A DNA stretch of 47,941 nucleotides, from positions 1-47,941 of IMG/VR virus record IMGVR_UViG_3300033571_002930; one strand, 5' to 3'. The notes under the pieces were generated by a model. It did not search any database and was not told the DNA's origin. It saw only the letters and a list, made by a program, of their open reading frames with translations. Of this stretch, positions 6,268 to 12,602 are shown piece by piece (the first letter of the stretch is position 1; each line of letters begins with the position of its first letter). The DNA is from a virus. The position numbers and the translations under genes were made by a program.

Positions 6268-6287
6268 GAGTGTCTTCAAAGACACTC
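6268..6287 (+). promoter_or_regulatory. Leader hairpin element, copy 1
   Basis: Perfect inverted repeat with 9-bp arms GAGTGTCTT and AAGACACTC and a 2-base centre (CA), preceded by AACC and followed by ACAAAACAAAAGTC and the ATG at 6302. The same element occurs at 6951 and 7974 at the same distance from a start codon. Here an extra AGACACTC (6242-6249) can pair with GAGTGTCT, giving an alternative structure. Confidence 0.8.
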
Positions 6288-6301
6288 ACAAAACAAAAGT
6301 C

Positions 6302-6826
6302 ATGAGCAACAAAAAAACAATTTTTCAGTTCGCAAAGTTCGCACAATTAAATGCAAAATTAAAGCAGTGCGAAGAAACAAAATTTGCAATTTCCATTGAA
6401 ATGGGTGAAGTTCTAAATGTTGATATCCCAAAGTTCAAAACTGATGAAGGCAAGGAATACTACAAGACGCAAGGCAATCCTTACCCAACTATTGAGGAGT
6501 TTATAAAGGGTGAATATAAGATTGAGAAATCATGGGCTTACAAAATAATGAAGGCGGCGAAAATTGACACCCAAACCCGCAAAAATTATGAGGCAATGGA
6601 GAACGCACAAGGCAATACTTGCTCAATCGCAAAGTTCATAAAATTTGCGGAGGGCGGAGAAAGTGAAGGCGAAGGCGAAGGCGAAGGCGAAGTGAAGGAA
6701 CCAAAGGCGAAGCCTCAAATGTTCAAAGCCTCATGCAGTGCGAAGGGCGATATAAAAATATCGGGTACAATATCCAAAGAATTCGCCACCATGCTGATTG
6801 AAGAAATCAAAAAAGCAATCAAATAA
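6302..6826 (+). CDS. Unknown early protein with HTH-like segment and GEGEG linker
   Basis: A 174-residue protein. The start at 6302 was chosen because it lies 14 bases after the leader hairpin; upstream in-frame codons would translate the hairpin. Residues 1-60 are Lys/Phe/Ala-rich (FQFAKFAQLNAKLKQCEETK). Residues 73-104 (TIEEFIKGEYKIEKSWAYKI and following) look like a helix-turn-helix. A linker of repeated GE follows, then a short C-terminal domain ISGTISKEFATMLIEEIKKA. I do not recognise a family. As first gene of the rightward early transcript with an HTH-like core, a regulatory or DNA-binding role is likely but inferred. Confidence 0.7.
   Translation: MSNKKTIFQFAKFAQLNAKLKQCEETKFAISIEMGEVLNVDIPKFKTDEGKEYYKTQGNPYPTIEEFIKGEYKIEKSWAYKIMKAAKIDTQTRKNYEAMENAQGNTCSIAKFIKFAEGGESEGEGEGEGEVKEPKAKPQMFKASCSAKGDIKISGTISKEFATMLIEEIKKAIK
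6665..6692 (+). repeat. GAAGGC hexanucleotide microsatellite within gene
   Basis: Four to five tandem GAAGGC units encode the Glu-Gly linker of the 174-residue protein. Unit-number changes would keep the frame and vary only linker length. Confidence 0.7.
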
Positions 6827-6828
6827 TC

Positions 6829-6857
6829 TTAGGGGCTACGGCCCCTAATTTTTTTTT
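6829..6857 (+). terminator. Rho-independent terminator of first early gene
   Basis: Stem TTAGGGGC/GCCCCTAA with a TACG loop (6829-6848) followed by nine T residues, starting 2 bases after the stop of the 174-residue gene. Confidence 0.9.
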
Positions 6858-6881
6858 CGCACTATCATACTATCATGGCGG

Positions 6882-6931
6882 GCTGTGGTCGGATGAGGTC
6901 GGGTGTGGTGGCGTGCTGTGGTGGGATGCGG
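6882..6931 (+). repeat. G-rich direct repeat
   Basis: GCTGTGGTCGGATGAGG (6882-6898) recurs as GCTGTGGTGGGATGCGG (6915-6931), two mismatches in 17. The stretch 6878-6931 is nearly free of C runs and has many GG pairs. It lies between the terminator and the second leader hairpin; no promoter match was found, so how the downstream gene is transcribed is unclear. Confidence 0.5.
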
Positions 6932-6950
6932 CTACAATTAATTTCAAACC

Positions 6951-6970
6951 GAGTGTCTTTGAAGACACTC
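6951..6970 (+). promoter_or_regulatory. Leader hairpin element, copy 2
   Basis: Arms GAGTGTCTT and AAGACACTC around TG, preceded by AAACC and followed by ACAAATCAAATCAA and the ATG at 6985, a gap of 14 bases as in copy 1. Flanks as well as arms are conserved between copies. Confidence 0.8.
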
Positions 6971-6984
6971 ACAAATCAAATCAA

Positions 6985-7239
6985 ATGCGTACATTATCAA
7001 TCTTCTTTGCAGTGGTCAGTATCTTCTACATGACCATTTCATCCTACGCCATCGTGTCGTGGGATAACACACCCTTTCAAATGCTATTCCTTCAAATGAC
7101 ATGGTCAATGTCGGCAATGTTATTTGGAGTATCTGCTCATAGTATTGGGTGGATAAGAGAAAAATACATGACTGCCATCTTCGTTGGTGGAGTCATGTGC
7201 TTCTTTATGAGCATCTTATACATATTTCATAACCTTTAA
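6985..7239 (+). CDS. Small membrane protein (84 aa)
   Basis: An 84-residue protein beginning MRTLSIFFAVVSIFYMTISS, with three hydrophobic segments at about residues 3-25, 33-53 and 62-83 separated by short polar loops (WDNTPFQ and GWIREKY). The start at 6985 is set by the 14-base spacing to the leader hairpin; a longer frame would run through it. Family unknown. An early membrane protein may act in superinfection exclusion or in altering the host envelope, which is inference. It is followed 11 bases later by a lipoprotein gene. Confidence 0.7.
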   Translation: MRTLSIFFAVVSIFYMTISSYAIVSWDNTPFQMLFLQMTWSMSAMLFGVSAHSIGWIREKYMTAIFVGGVMCFFMSILYIFHNL

Positions 7240-7250
7240 TTTCAAGTAAA

Positions 7251-7421
7251 ATGTCAAACAACGAGAAAATCAGCCACAACTTAACCCTATTGCTAATTGC
7301 CTGCATCGCCATGATGGTCGCACTATCATCGTGCGGCTACATTAAAAACTGCCGAAATGCCAAAGGCTGCCCAAACAATGCGTGCTTTGGTTCCAAAAGA
7401 TCGGGATTAATTGGATACTAA
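7251..7421 (+). CDS. Small lipoprotein (56 aa)
   Basis: A 56-codon frame, ATG at 7251 to TAA at 7419-7421. Residues 11-27 are a hydrophobic signal segment (LTLLLIACIAMMVALSS) followed by Cys28 in LSSCGY, a lipobox-like signal peptidase II site. The mature part has three more cysteines (CRNAKGCPNNAC). It should be lipid-anchored to the cell envelope. The stop overlaps the start of the next gene (TAATG). A small lipoprotein expressed early next to a membrane protein fits a superinfection-exclusion role, but there is no direct evidence. Confidence 0.65.
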   Translation: MSNNEKISHNLTLLLIACIAMMVALSSCGYIKNCRNAKGCPNNACFGSKRSGLIGY

Positions 7422-7657
7422 TGGAAACGACAAACTGCGTAAAATGTGGCGGGGCTATGCCGTTGCTCCGCCTCACGAGGTACGGCTACAAGAACTGCGT
7501 GAACTGCTCAAATGTTCAGCGTGTCGGTGGCGTACCCATCACGAACCACAAAACAGGCAACACGATACAGGTGGTGCCTCGGGATGTGGCTGACAATATA
7601 ATCAGATTATCCCAACGCAAAGGGTACGGCGTATGCAGTGGGATGAAACATAATTGA
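7421..7657 (+). CDS. Zinc-ribbon protein (78 aa)
   Basis: A 78-residue protein with the start at 7421 fixed by a TAATG overlap with the lipoprotein gene. Cys6-x2-Cys9 (NCVKCGG) and Cys26-x2-Cys29 (NCVNCSN) form a probable zinc ribbon at the N-terminus, with TRYGYK between them. The rest, VGGVPITNHKTGNTIQVVPR and then a helix ending GYGVCSGMK, resembles a conserved small phage protein I recall but cannot name. It could bind nucleic acid or a host protein. A strong hairpin follows the stop. Confidence 0.7.
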   Translation: METTNCVKCGGAMPLLRLTRYGYKNCVNCSNVQRVGGVPITNHKTGNTIQVVPRDVADNIIRLSQRKGYGVCSGMKHN

Positions 7658-7658
7658 A

Positions 7659-7678
7659 TAGTACGCTTTAGCGTACTA
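7659..7678 (+). promoter_or_regulatory. Perfect hairpin between genes
   Basis: TAGTACGC-TTTA-GCGTACTA, 8-bp arms, two bases after a stop codon and 22 bases before the next ATG. No T-run follows, so it is a weak terminator candidate. It may protect mRNA ends or act like the leader hairpins nearby. Confidence 0.55.
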
Positions 7679-7700
7679 CGAAACCATAAAATCAAATCAA

Positions 7701-7877
7701 ATGCAAGACGCGTATCAATTAGCCATCAACATCGTCAGGGATTGGACTGACAAGCAGGTGTGTGAATACCTAAACTTGAACTACTACGACTATGACGATG
7801 AGGACATGTACGATTTAAGGTATCATGCCACCATCCAAAAGGCAGAGCAACTTTTGGAACAAAATATAGTGGCGTAG
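7701..7877 (+). CDS. Small acidic protein (58 aa)
   Basis: A 58-residue acidic protein from ATG 7701, preceded by the A-rich leader ATCAAATCAA typical of this region. Begins MQDAYQLAINIVRDWTDKQ, has the acidic-aromatic segment NYYDYDDEDMYD and ends with a helix TIQKAEQLLEQNIVA. No family recognised. Two short amphipathic helices flanking an acidic patch would fit a small inhibitor or DNA-mimic-like protein, but that is speculation. Confidence 0.6.
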   Translation: MQDAYQLAINIVRDWTDKQVCEYLNLNYYDYDDEDMYDLRYHATIQKAEQLLEQNIVA

Positions 7878-7899
7878 AACAAAATAACACCCAAATAAA

Positions 7900-7931
7900 T
7901 TTGGATGTTATCTTAATATGTGCTATATTTG
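7900..7931 (+). promoter_or_regulatory. Bacteroidota-type promoter before the 423-aa gene
   Basis: TTTG (7900-7903) and TATATTTG (7924-7931) with 20 bases between. Transcription from near 7937 gives a leader of about 70 bases that carries the third hairpin element. It likely drives the gene run from 8009 onward. Confidence 0.8.
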
Positions 7932-7973
7932 TGTATTATTAGTAATTAACCACACATTTTCTATTCCTTAACC

Positions 7974-7993
7974 GAGTGTCTTTGAAGACACTA
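7974..7993 (+). promoter_or_regulatory. Leader hairpin element, copy 3
   Basis: GAGTGTCTT-TG-AAGACACTA: the last base of the 3' arm differs from the other copies, leaving 8 pairs. It is preceded by TTAACC and followed by ACAAATCAAACAGTT and ATG at 8009, a 15-base gap. Confidence 0.8.
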
Positions 7994-8008
7994 ACAAATC
8001 AAACAGTT

Positions 8009-9280
8009 ATGAACTACTCTGAAAGTTTCAGGGCTTTCCTCTGCGAGAAGCGAGAGGAGAGCAAGATTGCAAGCCTACTGCATGAGTGCGTATGGCTTAA
8101 AAGGAGTCAATACAATGCCTACAAGTTGGCTGTGACTGACAAGGAAATTGACTACCTCACGTTCAGAAATGACGGAACAATCAGTTTCCTACCCGCAGGT
8201 AAGGAGCACAAGGTCAATGACCAAGGTGATTGGTCAAGAGAAGGTCGCCAAAATGGTCGCCCCTCTCGTGTTATCCGTAAGGTCCTCACACCTAAGGCAC
8301 AGAAGCGGTTCAAGGACACTGACTACGAGGTGTTCGCAAGGTTCTACCAAGCCAAGTGTGAGGCTGAGGCGAAGACATTTGTCATCAAGCCGAACACAGC
8401 CATCCCCGATGTGTACTGCGAGAAAAGGGAGGACGGAGGTGCCTCGCTCAACGGCTCGTGTATGAATGGGGACAGGGACTACCTCACATTCTACCACCTC
8501 TTTGACGTTGACATCCTATGTATGTACAACAACGAGGGATTGCTATCGGGTCGGGCATTGCTGTGGCGACTGCCTGAGGGCAAGACGTTTATGGACAGGG
8601 TGTATGTGGCTCGGGAGCATTACTATGAGATGTTCATTGACTATGCTCGGGACCAAGAGAATTGGTTTTGGAAGAAGAACTACAAGTCCTATGACGACAA
8701 GCGTATGTTCATGTCTAACGAGGGTGAGTTTGAGAAGAAGCTGATTGTGTGGACGAAGAACAAGGGAGAAGCAGAGTGGGACTACTACCCATACATAGAC
8801 ACGTTCTCAAATGGTGACTACAACTCCCTCAATAATTACGGCAGTGGCGAATACACCTACAATGATACGGGCGGTAGCAGAGAGGGTGACACAAGGTGGA
8901 TGGAGTGCTGTGTGTGTGGGCGTGAGTATCCCGAGGATGAGATGTACTATGTTGACAGAGGTCAGTATCGGGGTGAGTATGTGTGTGACAATCACGCTAT
9001 ACATGTGGGAGGTAATGTGTGGACCACTCATGACGAGGATACTCATATCGTGCAGGTCAGTGGGGATTGGTATGAGAAGGACGATGACGATATCAGATAC
9101 CTTGACGATGAGGGCGAGTGGGTACTTGCCGATGACGCTGTGTACTGCGAGAGAGACGAGAAGTATTACAGGACCGAGGATTGCGTAGAGGACTACGAGG
9201 GCAATTGGATACTAAGAACTGAGGCGTATGAAGTAAATGGGGACTATTATCATGAATCAATCGTAAATAAAGTAGCATAA
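8009..9280 (+). CDS. Large early protein of unknown function with C-terminal cysteine motif
   Basis: A 423-residue protein; start at 8009 chosen by the hairpin spacing. The N-terminal two thirds contain SGRALLWRLPEGKTFMDRVY and EHYYEMFIDYARDQENWFWK, which I recall from uncharacterised phage proteins. Near residue 300 a CCVCGREYPEDEMYYVD segment with a later VCDNH suggests a zinc site. The last 120 residues are acidic with repeated short units of the form YYxxEDCVxDYEGNW. Fold and activity unknown. It is followed 2 bases later by the M20-like peptidase gene, so the two are co-translated and may act together. Confidence 0.75.
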   Translation: MNYSESFRAFLCEKREESKIASLLHECVWLKRSQYNAYKLAVTDKEIDYLTFRNDGTISFLPAGKEHKVNDQGDWSREGRQNGRPSRVIRKVLTPKAQKRFKDTDYEVFARFYQAKCEAEAKTFVIKPNTAIPDVYCEKREDGGASLNGSCMNGDRDYLTFYHLFDVDILCMYNNEGLLSGRALLWRLPEGKTFMDRVYVAREHYYEMFIDYARDQENWFWKKNYKSYDDKRMFMSNEGEFEKKLIVWTKNKGEAEWDYYPYIDTFSNGDYNSLNNYGSGEYTYNDTGGSREGDTRWMECCVCGREYPEDEMYYVDRGQYRGEYVCDNHAIHVGGNVWTTHDEDTHIVQVSGDWYEKDDDDIRYLDDEGEWVLADDAVYCERDEKYYRTEDCVEDYEGNWILRTEAYEVNGDYYHESIVNKVA

Positions 9281-9282
9281 TT

Positions 9283-10299
9283 ATGGAACGACTAAAAGAG
9301 GTACTCTCTATACAATCAGAGAGCTACGACCAATGGAGAATGTTTGCGTACATCGTAAGGCGTGTCAAGGCGATACCAAACACAACAATATACACACATA
9401 ACGGCAATATCTACGTGACCAAGGGCGACGCCATCACATATCCATGCATGGTGTCACACATGGACACAGTTCATGACATTGTTGAGGACCTGCATCCTAT
9501 TGAGTTTGATGGGCTGATTACGGGCTTCAATAGGGTGAGGATGGAGCAGACGGGTATCGGTGGCGACGACAAGGTCGGTGTATACATCACCCTTGAGATG
9601 TTGGAGCGGTTTGACGTGATGAAGGTGGCGTTCTTTCGCGACGAGGAGGTGGGGTGTAACGGCTCGTATGTGGCTGACATGACCTTCTTTGAGGATTGCA
9701 GGTTTGTGTTGCAGTGTGACCGCAAGGGTAATGATGACTTCGTGACGGTGGCAAGTGGTGTCGACCTCAGCTCCTGTGACTTTCAAGAGGCGGTGAAGCC
9801 CATCATCAGCAGGCATGGGTACAAGTTTGCTCAGGGGATGATGACCGATGTTATGGCGTTGAAGCAGAATGGTATCAAGTGTTCAGTCGCCAATATGTCG
9901 TGTGGCTACTACCGACCTCACATGGCTGACGAGTATGTCAATGTGTGGGACGTAGAGGATTGCTTACAGATGTGCATGACTATCATCTCTCAGTGCACTG
10001 CGGTGTACTCGCACAAGTACCGGTACAAAGCGCCGTCATATACCAAAGCGCCACCCGCTCCCAACGGCAAGTATGCCGTCAAGACACTTTGGGACGATGA
10101 CTACGTGGAGGTGAAGCAAGCCAAAAAGATTGAGGACGACTACTACTTCGGGTGGGATGATTGGGATTGGGACAAGGACGTGCCGAAGGAGCCATACGGC
10201 AGTGTGTGTCAAGATTGTTGGGGCGACGTGATACACGATGAGAAAACCAAGCTGTGCAAGTCCTGCCACTCGTGGTACAAGAAGGCAAATTATATATAA
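9283..10299 (+). CDS. M20/M28-like zinc aminopeptidase with C-terminal zinc ribbon
   Basis: A 338-residue protein with the ordered site residues of di-zinc M20-type peptidases: His59 and Asp61 in SHMDTVHD, Asp95/Asp96 in GIGGDDKVG, Glu121/Glu122 in RDEEVGCNGS, Asp146 in QCDRKGND and His213 in YYRPHMADEY. Such enzymes hydrolyse small peptides or amide bonds. The large lid domain found in peptidase T appears reduced. The tail adds CQDCWGD...LCKSC, a zinc ribbon. Substrate unknown; host peptides, a signalling peptide or a modified nucleobase amide are all possible. It is separated by 2 bases from the gene before it. Confidence 0.85.
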   Translation: MERLKEVLSIQSESYDQWRMFAYIVRRVKAIPNTTIYTHNGNIYVTKGDAITYPCMVSHMDTVHDIVEDLHPIEFDGLITGFNRVRMEQTGIGGDDKVGVYITLEMLERFDVMKVAFFRDEEVGCNGSYVADMTFFEDCRFVLQCDRKGNDDFVTVASGVDLSSCDFQEAVKPIISRHGYKFAQGMMTDVMALKQNGIKCSVANMSCGYYRPHMADEYVNVWDVEDCLQMCMTIISQCTAVYSHKYRYKAPSYTKAPPAPNGKYAVKTLWDDDYVEVKQAKKIEDDYYFGWDDWDWDKDVPKEPYGSVCQDCWGDVIHDEKTKLCKSCHSWYKKANYI

Positions 10300-10317
10300 C
10301 CAATAAACAAACAAAGT

Positions 10318-10848
10318 ATGTTGACAACAAAGCAAAACAAGATTATCAGCGACCTCAGAGACGAGTTCGCAAAACTAAACAAAACAGAGGGCGCGTCAAC
10401 GCGCCATGGTCTCATCAACCGAAACGAGATTGACAACGCCATCGGCGAATCAGCAAGGATACTTGCGGAGCATCAAGCCATCAGCGAGAGTTTACTGAAG
10501 GCGATGAAGGCGAAGGTCAGTGACGATGTGAAACGGCTCAACGAGGACTTAGAGGGGATGGGGATAATAGCGACAGATGAGTCGGACATCTATTACGCTA
10601 AGGGCAGGATAAAGAAACCGAACTCACCATACGACAGCTACAACATAAGGTGGGAGTATGTGTGTGAGTCAAAGTATCTGACGCTACCCGATGGTACTAC
10701 GCATTCATACAAGGGTGTGTTTTCGTACATCTACGTCACGTACATGGTAAATGGCAGCAACTGCTCAGGCAGATTCGAATCTATTGAGGAGGTGTTTGCT
10801 GATAAGAATATAAAGAAATGTTTAATGAGTTTATACCAATACAAATGA
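10318..10848 (+). CDS. Unknown protein (176 aa)
   Basis: A 176-residue protein. The N-terminal half is helical and charged (KIISDLRDEFAKLNKTEG, then SESLLKAMKAKVSDDVKR). The C-terminal half is strand-rich with many Tyr (YNIRWEYVCESKYLTL and FSYIYVTYMVNGSN). No recognised motif. The stop overlaps the next start in an ATGA junction. A GC-rich perfect palindrome (10390-10405) lies 72 bases inside the reading frame. Co-transcribed with the peptidase 18 bases upstream. Confidence 0.7.
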   Translation: MLTTKQNKIISDLRDEFAKLNKTEGASTRHGLINRNEIDNAIGESARILAEHQAISESLLKAMKAKVSDDVKRLNEDLEGMGIIATDESDIYYAKGRIKKPNSPYDSYNIRWEYVCESKYLTLPDGTTHSYKGVFSYIYVTYMVNGSNCSGRFESIEEVFADKNIKKCLMSLYQYK

Positions 10849-11165
10849 GATACACAATAACATTAGTCACGACTTCAACTGTATCGGTTGAGGTGGACGC
10901 AGCAGACGACCAAGAGGCAATGGACAAGGTGCCTATTGATATGCTTAGGGAGGTACCGCAAGTACCGAGTGAGCGCTACATTGTTGAGTGCCATGGCAGG
11001 ACCTGTTCAGCCACGAAGGAGGAGATGGACGAGGGGTGGGTTGTTGGCGACGGCGATGAATATTTCAAGTACGAGAAGGACGCACTTCTATATGCAAATC
11101 TTAAAGGATACAAGGACTTATCTGAGGCGTATAATGATGAGTTCATGTATTGGACACAATTCTAA
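10845..11165 (+). CDS. Unknown acidic protein (106 aa)
   Basis: A 106-residue acidic protein; start at 10845 chosen for the ATGA overlap with the upstream stop, in preference to an earlier in-frame ATG. Begins MRYTITLVTTSTVSVEVDAA, a strand-rich start, then an acidic helical part (DDQEAMDKVPIDMLREV) and ends DEFMYWTQF. Family unknown. Small acidic early proteins of this kind often bind host proteins, but there is no specific evidence here. Confidence 0.65.
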   Translation: MRYTITLVTTSTVSVEVDAADDQEAMDKVPIDMLREVPQVPSERYIVECHGRTCSATKEEMDEGWVVGDGDEYFKYEKDALLYANLKGYKDLSEAYNDEFMYWTQF

Positions 11166-11210
11166 ATAAAAAAAACGTGGAGCCACCACATAAAAAACTG
11201 TACAAGTATT

Positions 11211-11570
11211 ATGGGACGCTATTACAACGGAGACATTGAAGGAAAGTTTTGGTTCGCTGTGCAATCATCAGTAGCCGCAGAAAGATTCGGCGGAGAGATG
11301 ATCGAGCCACAATCAGTTGACTTTTACTTTGACGAGAGTCATCTACAAGATATTAAGGACGAGCTGAAGAGGATTGAGGATAAGTTAGGAGATAGGATGA
11401 AGAAAATGGACGACTTCTTTGGTAGTAGCAGAGGCTACAACGACCAAATTCTCAAGGAGAATGGCATACTTGAGACGGACCTATCTGACTATGCCGATTA
11501 CATATTGGGCAACAAGATTAAGGATTGTGTAGAGGCACAAGGCTCTTGCTCATTCAACGCAGAACTATAA
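11211..11570 (+). CDS. Conserved-looking phage protein (119 aa)
   Basis: A 119-residue protein beginning MGRYYNGDIEGKFWFAVQSS, then a strand ESVDFYF-like region and a long charged helix (LQDIKDELKRIEDKLGDRMK) likely to form a coiled coil, ending with CVEAQGSCSFNAEL. I recall similarly starting proteins in other phages but know no function. It follows a 45-base gap containing only a weak GTGG/CCAC hairpin. Confidence 0.65.
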   Translation: MGRYYNGDIEGKFWFAVQSSVAAERFGGEMIEPQSVDFYFDESHLQDIKDELKRIEDKLGDRMKKMDDFFGSSRGYNDQILKENGILETDLSDYADYILGNKIKDCVEAQGSCSFNAEL

Positions 11571-11581
11571 AACCAAACAAC

Positions 11582-11827
11582 ATGAAACAGATAGTAATAT
11601 ACAGATTAATTTTTAGCGACGATGGAACTACATACTACTTCAAAGGGATAGAAGATTTGCGTGAGTTTGGCATCAGCAGAATTGAGGACGGGTGGGAGAC
11701 GGAGATGACTATAGATGACTTGCAAGATGATGGCAATCTCGTCCACTTCATAACCAAAGATTATGGCGAGAAGTTGGATGTGCTTATGGTAATAACAGAA
11801 GATGATTTCAAAACAATTAAAAACTAA
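11582..11827 (+). CDS. Unknown acidic protein (81 aa)
   Basis: An 81-residue acidic protein; start at 11582, preceded by AAACCAAACAAC, because the longer frame would overlap the upstream gene and lacks an A-rich leader. Begins MKQIVIYRLIFSDDGTTYYF, alternating strands and acidic turns, then EDGWETEMTIDDLQDDGN and a final strand/helix LMVITEDDFKTIKN. No recognised family. It belongs to the run of small acidic proteins between 10845 and 12602. Confidence 0.6.
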   Translation: MKQIVIYRLIFSDDGTTYYFKGIEDLREFGISRIEDGWETEMTIDDLQDDGNLVHFITKDYGEKLDVLMVITEDDFKTIKN

Positions 11828-11838
11828 ATCAAATTACA

Positions 11839-12087
11839 ATGAAAGAAAAAATGAAAATCTTATCGCATTGGTGCGATGTAGCCAACAAAGTATTGGCGGG
11901 CAGAACAATTACTGAAGTCAGATACCTCACCGACGAGGAGATGGAGATGATGGGTTGGTATAAGCGACCAATCTGTTTTATGTTAGACAACAGCGAGATG
12001 TGTGTGTTGTCATCGGACGATGAGGGCAATGACGGAGGTGTATTATTTTATGGGCGCAATGGTGTAATACCAACATTAACAATCTAA
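11839..12087 (+). CDS. Unknown acidic protein (82 aa)
   Basis: An 82-residue protein starting MKEKMKILSHWCDVANKVLA, followed by TITEVRYLTDEEMEMMGW, a short hydrophobic strand ICFMLDN and an acidic loop SSDDEGNDGGVLFY. Family unknown. It lies 11 bases after the previous stop and 4 bases before the next ATG, in the small-protein operon. Confidence 0.65.
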   Translation: MKEKMKILSHWCDVANKVLAGRTITEVRYLTDEEMEMMGWYKRPICFMLDNSEMCVLSSDDEGNDGGVLFYGRNGVIPTLTI

Positions 12088-12091
12088 ACAT

Positions 12092-12292
12092 ATGACAAAG
12101 TACACAGACCACATTGAGATAGAGAGAAAGGAGATTCTTCAGTCAGTAATTGACAGACTCCTATACCTATCGGACAATGACCGCAAAACATTTTTGGAAA
12201 ACCTCAACAATCTTTTCCTTAACTACAACATCGACGTGGAGGTAGTCGATGGAATACGAATCTATAAAATCAAACGACATGAGAGCAATTAA
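12092..12292 (+). CDS. Unknown helical protein (66 aa)
   Basis: A 66-residue protein beginning MTKYTDHIEIERKEILQSVI, mainly one or two helices (RLLYLSDNDRKTFLENLNNL) and a final strand VEVVDGIRIYKIKRHESN. The end overlaps the next gene by 14 bases. No motif recognised. Confidence 0.6.
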   Translation: MTKYTDHIEIERKEILQSVIDRLLYLSDNDRKTFLENLNNLFLNYNIDVEVVDGIRIYKIKRHESN

Positions 12293-12602
12293 AATTGACG
12301 TACAGAAACGAGACGTCTACGAAATTGAAATGAAGGGTGGCGACTTCAGAGAACTGTATGGTGTTATCGGCAACAACTGCACCTGCTTCTGCGCACCTAT
12401 AAGGTTTGACAATGACGACACCATGTTCTCGGATGACGAGATACTTCTTCGCCCCAACGACATTGTGGGCGGGTTCATAATGCCCTATTGGTCATATCCC
12501 ATCTACAACAATGCGGTCATCATAGGCGCTGATGACGAGGGTGACAGCGTAAGCGCCAAGTCAGATATCAATGAAATTAAAAACCAAATCACATTCATAT
12601 GA
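12279..12602 (+). CDS. Unknown protein (107 aa)
   Basis: A 107-residue protein; start at 12279, where ATGAGAGC overlaps the end of the previous gene; an earlier in-frame ATG would extend the overlap. Begins MRAIKIDVQKRDVYEIEMKG, has a cysteine cluster NNCTCFCAPIRF (Cys33, 35, 37 region) and a strand-rich middle part with GGFIMPYWSYPIYNNAVIIG, resembling a small beta protein. Stop overlaps the SprT-like gene start (ATGA). Function unknown. Confidence 0.65.
   Translation: MRAIKIDVQKRDVYEIEMKGGDFRELYGVIGNNCTCFCAPIRFDNDDTMFSDDEILLRPNDIVGGFIMPYWSYPIYNNAVIIGADDEGDSVSAKSDINEIKNQITFI

Noticed and set aside
7946-7954. TTAACCACA as a DnaA box
   Set aside because: Differs from TTATCCACA at a key position and is single; not enough evidence.
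8148-9188. Alternative-frame ORFs inside the 423-aa gene
   Set aside because: Thr/Arg/Ser-rich shadow products, no overlap signature like that in the methyltransferase.
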